Shown: one piece after another, positions 1 through 5,452 of the stretch
Layout of the letters: each line of letters begins with the position of its first letter
Numbering within the stretch: position 1 is the stretch's first letter
Program-made: the position numbers and the translations under genes
Source: Methanosarcinaceae archaeon
GTDB lineage: Archaea > Halobacteriota > Methanosarcinia > Methanosarcinales > Methanosarcinaceae
Assembly (NCBI GenBank): GCA_020793555.1
Contig: DQIO01000168.1
Coordinates: 1 to 5,483, forward strand
Direction of reading: 5' to 3'
Length of the DNA stretch: 5,483 nt
The notes under the pieces: generated by a model
The model's input: the letters and a program-made list of their open reading frames with translations, nothing else
What the model was told of the DNA's origin: nothing
The model's database searches: none

Positions 1-1
1 G

Positions 2-6
2 AAAAA
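2..6 (-). terminator. T-run terminator of the tRNA gene
   Basis: On the minus strand five consecutive T residues follow two bases after the tRNA discriminator base. Short T-runs on the non-template strand are the usual archaeal termination signal, also after tRNA genes. No hairpin other than the tRNA itself precedes it. The run sits at the window edge, so it may be longer than can be seen. Confidence 0.5.
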
Positions 7-8
7 CA

Positions 9-80
9 CGTCCCGACCGTGAATCGAACACGGGTCTAAGGCTCCGCAAGCCCCAAGGATATCCTCTACCCTACCGGGAC
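9..80 (-). tRNA. tRNA-Arg (anticodon GCG)
   Basis: Read on the minus strand, this 72-nt segment folds into a complete cloverleaf. The acceptor arms GTCCCGG and TCGGGAC pair with one G-U at the base. The D-loop AGAGGATA carries the invariant GG. The anticodon stem is GGGGC/GCCTT (two G-U pairs) with loop TTGCGGA. The T-stem is CCGTG/CACGG around the canonical loop TTCGATT. U33 is followed by the anticodon GCG (plus-strand 45-47), which reads CGC and CGU as arginine. The discriminator is G at position 9 and CCA is not encoded, as is common in archaea, so it would be added after transcription. There is no intron in the anticodon loop. A U-U mismatch at 13-22 of the D-stem is the only irregular pair, and that position often varies. 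The gene lies downstream of the helicase on the same strand but has its own TATA box. Confidence 0.96.
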
Positions 81-110
81 AACATGTTTTCATCCTTTTA
101 ACATCGTTTC

Positions 111-120
111 ATATTATAAA
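111..120 (-). promoter_or_regulatory. TATA box of tRNA-Arg
   Basis: On the minus strand TTTATAATAT lies about 35 bp upstream of the mature tRNA 5' end. A start about 25 bp downstream of the box centre falls near position 90, giving a leader of about 10 nt for RNase P to remove. The long inverted repeat at 124-167 abuts the upstream side, where the BRE (the TFB contact) would lie. Confidence 0.65.
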
Positions 121-123
121 GGT

Positions 124-167
124 TGTTGTAGGGGGGTGCAACCATCCATTTGCACCCTCCTGCAATA
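124..167. repeat. Long inverted repeat between helicase and tRNA
   Basis: Arms at 124-141 and 150-167 pair over 18 positions around the 8-nt loop CCATCCAT. The core GGGTGCAA/TTGCACCC is perfect. Three outer positions (125-166, 129-162 and 133-158) are G opposite T, so a plus-strand RNA would pair throughout with G-U wobbles, while a minus-strand RNA would have three C-A mismatches. It lies just after the helicase and ends a few bases upstream of the tRNA TATA box. No T-run follows in the minus direction, so it is not a textbook intrinsic terminator. Possible roles are protection of the helicase mRNA 3' end, a protein-binding site, or a remnant of a small mobile repeat. Confidence 0.75.
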
Positions 168-183
168 CTAATATAGATTGACC

Positions 184-188
184 AAAAA
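184..188 (-). terminator. T-run terminator after the helicase
   Basis: Five T residues on the minus strand begin two bases after the helicase TGA stop. This fits the short U-tract terminators of archaea, and the stem-loop at 124-167 lies farther downstream and could stabilise the 3' end. The site is short, so termination may be leaky. Confidence 0.4.
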
Positions 189-190
189 CA

Positions 191-1669
191 TCATCGTTTG
201 TGTTGTCTTGGTCTTCTTTGTGAGCCTTTTTGGCTCTTTTGATCGCCTTGATCTTTCCCACCATTCTGGCTTTGAGAACCTTGATTACCAAAGGATCTTT
301 TTGAACCGTCTTGGCTCTTTCCATCGTCACGGCTTTGCTGACTTTTATTTCCAAAAGTTCTTTTTGGACCACCTTGGCTCTTTCCACCATCACGGCTTTG
401 TTGACCTTTATTTCCAAAAGATCGTTTTTGACCATCTTTACCTTTCTCATCACTATGGCTTTTGTGACCGCCTTGTACATAGGACCGGTTTTGATTTCTA
501 CCTTGTCTTCTGCCTGATCTTTTATTGTCTTTTGGTTTTTCCATCCATTTGATCTCAACTTGTTGAATATAAGGAGTCTCCTCTTCAATGATTGTCACAT
601 CATTATCTTGCAGCACCGCATCAAAATAACCTTTGTCACGAGTTGTGAGAATGCTTATCGCCTTGCCTTCTTTACCGGCTCTTGCGGTTCGCCCGATACG
701 GTGGACATAATGCTTGCTCTCATTTGGAATATCGTAATTGTACACATGTGATACCTCAGGCACATCAATTCCACGTGCTGCCACATCGGTGCATACGAGG
801 ACAGTGGCTTTTGCAGAGTGGAACCGGTTCATAATGCTGGTTCGTTTACTCTGATTCAGACCGCCGTGAAGAGCAACAGCATCAACATCGTATTTTTGGA
901 GGTTCTTTGCAATAAAATCCGTATTTCTCTGAGTATTACAAAAGACCATGATAAGTCCTGACCTCTCATTTTTGATCAAATGGAGAAGCAGCGAGAATTT
1001 CATAATATTGGACACCTTGTAGTATATTTGCTCCAGTTTCGAAGCATCCACATAAGCTTCCACAGAAACATTTACAGGGTCTACCATGTATTTTTGGGCA
1101 AGACGATTAACTTCCTTTGATATTGTAGCCGAGAACAAAAGCACCTGCTTTTTCAGTGGGCATGCCCTGAGTATTTTTTTCACATCATCTATGAATCCCA
1201 TATCAAGCATCGTATCGGCTTCATCGATCACAAATTGTTCCACATTATCCAGATCCATCGTGCCCCTGTTTATGTGGTCAAGAACACGTCCCGGAGTTCC
1301 GACAACGATCTCAGTTCTTTTAAGTCTCTTAATCTGTGGTTCAATTCCCACACCGCCATAAATTGCAGTGATCTTTGAATGCTGATACTTTCCAAATATC
1401 CGCAGTGAACTTGCAACCTGTTCCGCAAGTTCTCGTGTAGGGGTCAATACAACAGCCTGTATTCCCTCTCCCTTCTCAATATCATGCAATATACCCGATC
1501 CAAACGCAAGCGTCTTGCCGGATCCGGTCGCCGACTCGGCGACAACATCTCTTCCATCAAGAATGTAAGGGATTGACATTTCCTGAATTTCAGTAGGTTC
1601 AATAAATCTCTCATCCTCAATTGCTCTTAATATGGGCTCACAAATGCCCAGTTTCTTAAATTGTTCCAT
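191..1669 (-). CDS. deaD: DEAD-box RNA helicase with repetitive C-terminal tail
   Basis: An ATP-dependent RNA helicase of 492 residues, expected to act in the cytoplasm unwinding or remodelling structured RNA in mRNA turnover, ribosome assembly and cold adaptation. All family motifs are visible: the Q motif around 22-29, motif I ATGSGKT at 47-53, Ia PTREL at 77-81, GG at 105-106, Ib TPGR at 125-128, II DEAD at 149-152, III SAT at 180-182, IV near 240-246, V ARGID at 298-302 and VI HRIGRTARAG at 323-332. The two RecA-like domains end near residue 370. Beyond about 378 the tail is low-complexity, rich in G, Q, K, R, S and D, and carries three 21-residue repeats at 412-474. Such basic tails usually add non-specific RNA binding. 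The ATG at 1669 gives a family-typical N-terminus. Its ribosome site is weak (GAGAT about 8 nt upstream). The stop is TGA. A structured leader of roughly 90 to 115 nt precedes it. I recall a cold-induced Methanococcoides burtonii DeaD with a similar repetitive tail and long leader, hence the symbol. Confidence 0.97.
   Translation of the reverse strand: MEQFKKLGICEPILRAIEDERFIEPTEIQEMSIPYILDGRDVVAESATGSGKTLAFGSGILHDIEKGEGIQAVVLTPTRELAEQVASSLRIFGKYQHSKITAIYGGVGIEPQIKRLKRTEIVVGTPGRVLDHINRGTMDLDNVEQFVIDEADTMLDMGFIDDVKKILRACPLKKQVLLFSATISKEVNRLAQKYMVDPVNVSVEAYVDASKLEQIYYKVSNIMKFSLLLHLIKNERSGLIMVFCNTQRNTDFIAKNLQKYDVDAVALHGGLNQSKRTSIMNRFHSAKATVLVCTDVAARGIDVPEVSHVYNYDIPNESKHYVHRIGRTARAGKEGKAISILTTRDKGYFDAVLQDNDVTIIEEETPYIQQVEIKWMEKPKDNKRSGRRQGRNQNRSYVQGGHKSHSDEKGKDGQKRSFGNKGQQSRDGGKSQGGPKRTFGNKSQQSRDDGKSQDGSKRSFGNQGSQSQNGGKDQGDQKSQKGSQRRPRQHKR
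248..436 (-). repeat. Three tandem 63-bp repeats in the helicase tail
   Basis: Three in-frame units of 63 bp (436-374, 373-311 and 310-248) encode 21-residue repeats at residues 412-432, 433-453 and 454-474. The consensus begins (D/G)G-x-KR(S/T)FGN and continues with a Q/S-rich stretch, then (D/N)-(G/D)-GK-(S/D)-Q. The first two units are closest and the third has drifted (R to Q, K to Q). A partial, degenerate continuation rich in G, Q and K follows to the stop. The exact multiple of three and preserved frame suggest duplication within the gene. Each unit has one phenylalanine among charged and polar residues, as in disordered RNA-binding tails. Confidence 0.9.
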
Positions 1670-1709
1670 AATCTTATCTCGTAATAATAAATTTTTCAGG
1701 GAATCTTAA

Positions 1710-1754
1710 TGGAGGTCCTCGTTAGCATATTTAATCCAACGGGTACTTGCTCCA
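1710..1754 (-). promoter_or_regulatory. Predicted structured 5' leader hairpin of the helicase mRNA
   Basis: As minus-strand RNA this 45-nt stretch can fold into one extended hairpin. The outer stem TGGAG/CTCCA joins a middle stem (GT/AC, then CC/GG with single-base bulges) and an upper stem CGTTGG/CTAACG around a 10-nt loop ATTAAATATG. About 15 pairs form, and the one non-Watson-Crick pair is a U-G on the minus strand that would be A-C on the plus strand, so the fold suits the helicase transcript. It begins within a few bases of a predicted transcription start and ends about 40 nt before the ATG. The 3' arm contains ACCTCC, identical to the anti-Shine-Dalgarno core. The fold is by eye only. 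A role in temperature-dependent or self-regulation of the helicase is inference. Confidence 0.5.
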
Positions 1755-1775
1755 AATTCCACACGTTTCTACTCA

Positions 1776-1815
1776 TTATGTATAAAATGTATTGATATCG
1801 GTATCGAATATATGA
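1776..1815 (-). promoter_or_regulatory. Helicase promoter region with two candidate TATA boxes
   Basis: Two TATA-like elements face the helicase on the minus strand. ATTTTATACAT at about 1779-1789 would place the start near 1757-1760 and give a leader of about 90 nt. CATATATTC at about 1807-1815 would place it near 1783 and give a leader of about 114 nt, close to the 113 nt I recall for the M. burtonii homologue. An imperfect inverted repeat at 1791-1809 (GATA-TCGG-TATC core) lies between them and overlaps the upstream edge of the first box, where TFB or a regulator would contact. Which box is used cannot be decided from sequence alone. Confidence 0.5.
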
Positions 1816-1872
1816 AATATTTTTGTTTGTTTGCGTTATAATATAATTGTATTCTCTGTTAAATTCAAGTTC

Positions 1873-1890
1873 GAGTTTAAGATTAAACTC
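1873..1890. repeat. Perfect 8-bp inverted repeat in the 350-bp non-coding gap
   Basis: GAGTTTAA and TTAAACTC flank a 2-bp centre, making an 18-bp near-perfect palindrome. It lies about 130 bp beyond the ATPase stop and about 85 bp upstream of the first candidate helicase TATA box. In RNA it could form a 7-bp stem with the tetraloop AGAT. Neither side has a T-run, so it is not a clear terminator. A dimeric regulator site is possible. The rest of the gap 1670-2020, apart from the helicase leader and promoter, shows no convincing gene or RNA. Confidence 0.6.
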
Positions 1891-1972
1891 AGGCAGAAAA
1901 CGCTATACATTATTATGGAGCAGTAATCTTCAACACTCAAAATAGCACGCATTCGCCATTAGCGATATTTAC

Positions 1973-1977
1973 AAAAA
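1973..1977 (-). terminator. Possible T-run terminator after the ATPase
   Basis: Five T residues on the minus strand lie about 45 nt downstream of the ATPase TAG stop, the first such run after the gene. No strong stem precedes it. It is placed only on the archaeal preference for U-tract termination. Confidence 0.3.
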
Positions 1978-2020
1978 TAGACATTCTTGCGAAAATACCT
2001 GCCGCATATAAGATTTACAC

Positions 2021-4729
2021 CTATTTTACACCTTTGGTCGCTGCTTTGATAACCTCAGCAAAGATCATTGCTGCCAATGCTACGGACAGAGGGATTAACC
2101 AATCCGTTACAGACAATGGAGTGAGTTCAAATATTCTCTGGAAAAATGGGATATACATTACACCCAGTGTCAACAGGAATGTCCCAAATACACCACCAAT
2201 CAAAAGTTTGTTTGTGAAAAAACCGACCTTGATAATTGAATCATCCAGCGACCTGAATGCGAACGGGACGAACAATATCATACTCACGATCGTAGCAAAG
2301 GTCAATGTTCTTGCTTTTTCAATCTCATTGACCGGATCGTCCAGCACAAACACCATAAATGCTGACATCCCCATAATAAAAGCCATGCTCAGAATCATGA
2401 TCAAGTTCCGCTTTTTCAGGATCTTTTCATAAGGATCCCTTGGTCTTTTCAGCATAATTCCCTCGCTTGCAGGATCCAGACCAAGCCCTATTGCGGGCAT
2501 AACCTCATCAAACATATTTATGAACAATATCTGCAATGCCAAAAGCGGCAGGAAATCAAAACCAAGCAGGACGATGCCCATCATTATCAATATGACCTCT
2601 GTAAAATTCCTTGAAACCAAATAACAGGTGAATTTCTCAATGTTAGCATATATCGCCCTGCCCTGCTTCACTGCATCAACGATCGTTGCGAAATTGTCAT
2701 CTTGTAACACCATGGTGCTTGATTCCTTTGCCACATCGGTTCCTTTAATTCCCATAGCTATACCGATATCTGCTTTCTTGAGTGCAGGAGCATCATTTAC
2801 ACCATCACCTGTCATGGCAACGATGTGACCTTTCTTCTGCAATGCTTTAACGATCCTCACTTTCTGTTGCGGCATCATCCTTGCATAGATACTGACACCC
2901 TCAACAACGTTCTCAAACTCTTCTTCATCCAATGATTCCAGTTCGCTGCCTGTTATCACACCATCTGCAACGACCCTTCTTAATTTTTCATCCGTCAGGT
3001 CTTCAAAATCCCCTACTTCATCGAATAGACCAATATTCTTTGCTATTGCTTTTGCAGTCGCATCATTATCGCCTGTTATCATTACGACCTTGATGCCAGC
3101 CTTTCTGCAGGTCACGATCGCTTCTTTTGCTTCTTCCCGGGCAGGATCTATCATGGCAACCAATCCCAGAAATACCATATCTTTCTCAATGTTTTCAGGA
3201 GTCAGTGGCTCGGTCATCTCCTTATGGGCAACACCAAGCACACGATAAGCAGAACTTGCAAGATCATGGTTTGTTTCAAGTATTCTCGCAACCTCGTCTT
3301 TGGTGAGTTCCTCAACCCCTTCCCTTTTCCTGATGAAACTACATTTCTTTAACAAAAATTCGGGTGCACCTTTGCTGAATATCGTTTTACACTTCTCTCC
3401 ACTTTTTTCGTGTACGGTTGACATTAATTTCCTTTCTGATGTGAAGAGAATCTCTTCGATCATCCGGTAATCATTTTTCAGATCGTCCTGCCACATGTCC
3501 CCTTTTGCTGCTGCAACAACAAGCGAGATCTCTGTCGGGTCGCCGATAAGTTTCCACTTTTCCTGCTTTTCCACATTTCCCAAATTCCCTACACTTTCCT
3601 CAAAACCCGCATTGTTACAAAGAGTGGCAGCCTTTAACAACATGCTAAGATTTTCGTGTTTTGCCACATCGATCTTTGTACCATCAACCGAAAAATCTCC
3701 TTTCGGTTCATAGCCAACACCTGTTATGTCAAAGAATGTGTCGTCAACATAGACCTTTTCGACAGTCATCTCGTTCTTTGTCAACGTGCCTGTCTTATCC
3801 GTACAGATTACTGTTGTAGACCCTAACGTCTCAACACCAAGCATTTTCCTGATAAGCGCATTTTGTTTTGCCATCTTATGCATTCCATACGCAAGAGTGA
3901 GTGTGAGCGTAAACGGCAGTCCCACGGGAACGGATGCAACGGCCAGTGCAAGAGCAATTATCAGCATACTGCCCAGAGGCGCTCCTTTTATCATACCGAG
4001 GATGAATACAAGAGTAGATGCGCTAAGGGCTAGTATTGCAAGGCTTTTTGCAAGGTCTGATATCTTTATCTGCAGGGGAGTTTTTTCTTCAACTTCCTGT
4101 ATCATCCCTGCAATTTGTCCCAATTTCGTTTGCATGCCTGTTGCCGTGACCACAGCCTTGCACTTTCCATGAACTATCTGTGTTCCTGCAAAGACCATGT
4201 CGCCTTCGTTTTTCTCAACTGACCCGCTCTCACCCGTTAGAGCCGATTCATCGACCTTCAAACCCGTTATGTCAAATATCTTTGCATCGGCAGGGATACT
4301 GCTACCGGTCTCAAGCAGCGAAATATCACCTGGTACGACTTCATTTGTCTGAATCTCTTTTCGCCGTCCATTCCTAAGCACTCTGGTGGTTGGTTCAACA
4401 ATTTTTTTCAGTGCTTCCATTGCTTTTTCTGCTTTGTATTCCTGTATAAAACCCAAAATTACGACAAATGCGATGATCGATGAGATTACCCAAAAGTTGA
4501 TGGTTTCCCCTATCATCAACGAGATTATGGCTGCTGCAAATAAGATCCATACTATGAAATCTGCAAACTGGTTCAGCAACACTTTCAGGGGCGTAACTTT
4601 TTGTTTTTCCTCAAGCTCGTTAATACCGTATTTTTCAAGCCTGATCTTTGCATCTTCGAATGACAAACCCTCTTTAGATGTTTCTAAAGCCGCGAATACG
4701 TCATTGATGTCTGATTTGTTATAGTCCAT
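2021..4729 (-). CDS. P-type (P2-like) cation-transporting ATPase
   Basis: A 902-residue membrane pump that couples ATP hydrolysis to cation transport through a phospho-aspartate. In order: an N-terminal cation-ATPase domain (about 1-55), helices M1-M2 (57-97), the actuator domain with TGES at 165-168, M3-M4 (about 228-280), the phosphorylation site DKTGT with Asp311, a nucleotide domain (GDPTE 396-400, FTSERK 429-434, KGAPE 453-457), TGD at 552-554, GDGVNDAP at 641-648, then M5-M10 (about 703-896). VETLGST and VICTDKTGTL place it with P2 Ca2+/Na+-type pumps, not H+-pumps. However, the M4 PEGLP motif is PVGLP (268-272), M6 reads NMFDE (738-742), and the M8 glutamate of SERCA is replaced by a hydrophobic residue, so the ion is uncertain. 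The ATG at 4729 is chosen because GGAG at 4737-4740 lies 7 nt upstream. A TTG at 4735 would leave only 1 nt. The stop is TAG, with TAA one codon later. It is transcribed divergently from the secreted-protein gene. Confidence 0.95.
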   Translation of the reverse strand: MDYNKSDINDVFAALETSKEGLSFEDAKIRLEKYGINELEEKQKVTPLKVLLNQFADFIVWILFAAAIISLMIGETINFWVISSIIAFVVILGFIQEYKAEKAMEALKKIVEPTTRVLRNGRRKEIQTNEVVPGDISLLETGSSIPADAKIFDITGLKVDESALTGESGSVEKNEGDMVFAGTQIVHGKCKAVVTATGMQTKLGQIAGMIQEVEEKTPLQIKISDLAKSLAILALSASTLVFILGMIKGAPLGSMLIIALALAVASVPVGLPFTLTLTLAYGMHKMAKQNALIRKMLGVETLGSTTVICTDKTGTLTKNEMTVEKVYVDDTFFDITGVGYEPKGDFSVDGTKIDVAKHENLSMLLKAATLCNNAGFEESVGNLGNVEKQEKWKLIGDPTEISLVVAAAKGDMWQDDLKNDYRMIEEILFTSERKLMSTVHEKSGEKCKTIFSKGAPEFLLKKCSFIRKREGVEELTKDEVARILETNHDLASSAYRVLGVAHKEMTEPLTPENIEKDMVFLGLVAMIDPAREEAKEAIVTCRKAGIKVVMITGDNDATAKAIAKNIGLFDEVGDFEDLTDEKLRRVVADGVITGSELESLDEEEFENVVEGVSIYARMMPQQKVRIVKALQKKGHIVAMTGDGVNDAPALKKADIGIAMGIKGTDVAKESSTMVLQDDNFATIVDAVKQGRAIYANIEKFTCYLVSRNFTEVILIMMGIVLLGFDFLPLLALQILFINMFDEVMPAIGLGLDPASEGIMLKRPRDPYEKILKKRNLIMILSMAFIMGMSAFMVFVLDDPVNEIEKARTLTFATIVSMILFVPFAFRSLDDSIIKVGFFTNKLLIGGVFGTFLLTLGVMYIPFFQRIFELTPLSVTDWLIPLSVALAAMIFAEVIKAATKGVK

Positions 4730-4736
4730 TTGCAAA

Positions 4737-4740
4737 CTCC
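4737..4740 (-). promoter_or_regulatory. Ribosome binding site that fixes the ATPase start
   Basis: GGAG on the minus strand ends 7 nt before the ATG at 4729, an ideal spacing. The in-frame TTG at 4735 would sit 1 nt from the same GGAG, too close to work. This shortens the open frame by two residues, to 902. Confidence 0.8.
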
Positions 4741-4773
4741 AATAATCCCGCTATGTGTTGACAAATTCTTATC

Positions 4774-4789
4774 TACTAATGTATTAGTA
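4774..4789. promoter_or_regulatory. Candidate operator palindrome at the ATPase promoter
   Basis: TACTAAT and ATTAGTA form a perfect 7-bp inverted repeat around a GT centre. It lies between the ATPase TATA box (4797-4804) and the predicted start near 4774, where an archaeal repressor would block polymerase recruitment. The 2-bp centre suits a dimeric DNA-binding protein better than an RNA hairpin. It matches no methanogen operator that I recognise, such as the NrpR GGAA-N6-TTCC type. Its regulator and signal are unknown, though a metal- or ion-sensing repressor would suit a cation pump. Confidence 0.55.
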
Positions 4790-4796
4790 AAGCCTT

Positions 4797-4804
4797 GTTA
4801 TAAG
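4797..4804 (-). promoter_or_regulatory. TATA box of the ATPase gene
   Basis: On the minus strand CTTATAAC sits about 70 bp upstream of the ATG. A start about 25 bp downstream, near 4774, gives a leader of about 45 nt holding the GGAG ribosome site. The A/C-containing ending makes it a moderate match to the archaeal TATA consensus. Confidence 0.5.
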
Positions 4805-4879
4805 CATTTTCTCATATCCAGAATATAAATAATCACAGAACAACTAAAGATACTGTAATATGGGGCACTCAATCAATTA

Positions 4880-4887
4880 TTTATACA
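4880..4887 (+). promoter_or_regulatory. TATA box of the secreted-protein gene
   Basis: TTTATACA lies 51-58 bp upstream of the ATG at 4938. A start about 25 bp downstream, near 4909, gives a leader of about 29 nt containing the G-rich ribosome site at 4926-4930. A second TATA-like element at 4901-4908 is too close to leave room for that site. One at 4823-4830 would give a leader of about 85 nt and remains possible. Confidence 0.5.
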
Positions 4888-4937
4888 ATAAAACATTTAT
4901 TTTATATACTGAAGATATAATAACAGGGGGAAAAAAT

Positions 4938-5417
4938 ATGATAAACATAAAACGGCTTTCTATTTTGATATTACTGACATTTGTAGTAACCAGCTGTTTT
5001 GCTTTACCGGCATCAGCAGTAACAGAAGATGAAGTTGAAATGTATTTGCTATCTGAATACAATGCTTTTATTAGTGCAAACCCGGATGTGCCATTTGTAA
5101 AATCAATAGTTGGCGACCAGATCATCCATATCATCATCACAAAAACAGGTGGAGATATTGAATTTGCAGCAGTTACAGATTCAGATGCGTATATCACTGA
5201 GATAACAAGTGGAGAACCAGAAAATCCAACACTTCTGGTTACGTCAAACGAGGAAACGGTAGAAACGATTTTTGGCTCTGATGACCCCGCATCTGAAACT
5301 ATGAATGCTCTCAATAATGGGGATATCACTTACAAGGGTGTTGGAATTAAAAATACAATTGTGGCCGGAGTTGTAAAAGTAGGGCAGTTTTTAGCCAATC
5401 TTCTCGGATTGATTTAA
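4938..5417 (+). CDS. Secreted SCP2-like protein of unknown function
   Basis: A 159-residue exported protein that I cannot assign to a named gene. The ATG at 4938 is chosen because GGGGG at 4926-4930 lies 7 nt upstream and the protein then opens with a classic Sec signal: basic MINIKR, a hydrophobic core to about residue 19, and an ASA-V cleavage site at 27/28. An upstream in-frame ATG at 4860 lacks a ribosome site and would bury the signal. The Cys at 20 has Ser before it, a poor lipobox. The mature part is acidic, with a helix (about 28-47), then beta-strand-like stretches (around 60-90), NPTLLVTSNEETV (96-108), DDPASETMNALNNGDITYKGVG (split around 115-136) and a hydrophobic C-terminal helix (139-159). 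This order resembles the SCP2 sterol-carrier fold: strands, a short helix after 'PTL', then a 'G-x-I-x-x-x-G' strand and a final helix. That suggests a lipid or hydrophobic-ligand binder on the cell surface, possibly membrane-held by its last helix. This function is inference. Confidence 0.85.
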   Translation: MINIKRLSILILLTFVVTSCFALPASAVTEDEVEMYLLSEYNAFISANPDVPFVKSIVGDQIIHIIITKTGGDIEFAAVTDSDAYITEITSGEPENPTLLVTSNEETVETIFGSDDPASETMNALNNGDITYKGVGIKNTIVAGVVKVGQFLANLLGLI

Positions 5418-5422
5418 TAAAT

Positions 5423-5452
5423 GGAATGCTAAAGTATTCCGTCTCTTTTTTT
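5423..5452 (+). terminator. Hairpin plus T-run terminator of the secreted-protein gene
   Basis: GGAATGC (5423-5429) pairs with GTATTCC (5434-5440), including one G-U, to give a 7-bp stem with the tetraloop TAAA. Seven T residues follow at 5446-5452. It starts 5 nt after the TAA stop and is the clearest terminator in the window, so the gene is probably monocistronic. Nothing is recognisable in the last 30 bases. Confidence 0.8.

Noticed and set aside
248..436. Repeats considered as a CRISPR array
   Set aside because: The units are contiguous, coding, in frame and have no unique spacers.
178..552. Plus-strand open frame encoding a repetitive Phe/His-rich protein
   Set aside because: It is antisense to the helicase tail and its repeats mirror the 63-bp coding repeats. 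It has no ribosome site or promoter of its own.
109..588. Minus-strand open frame of 159 residues with Lys/Val-rich repeats
   Set aside because: It is an alternative frame of the helicase tail repeats. The helicase frame carries all the family motifs and explains the DNA.
1717..1728. Similarity to the bacterial cold box in the helicase leader
   Set aside because: Only a few bases (CTAACGAGGAC region) resemble the consensus, no better than chance in a short leader.
4730..4735. TTG start two codons upstream for the ATPase
   Set aside because: The GGAG site would be only 1 nt from TTG but is 7 nt from the ATG at 4729.
4860..4937. Earlier ATG for the secreted protein
   Set aside because: It has no ribosome site, overlaps the likely TATA box, and would place 26 polar residues before the signal peptide.
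4995..4997. Lipoprotein cysteine in the signal peptide (residue 20)
   Set aside because: The VTSC context is a poor lipobox, with Ser at -1, while a good ASA-V signal peptidase I site follows at 27/28.
4877..5329. Minus-strand open frame of 150 residues
   Set aside because: It is antisense to the secreted-protein gene, which has a signal peptide, a strong ribosome site and a terminator, while this frame has none.
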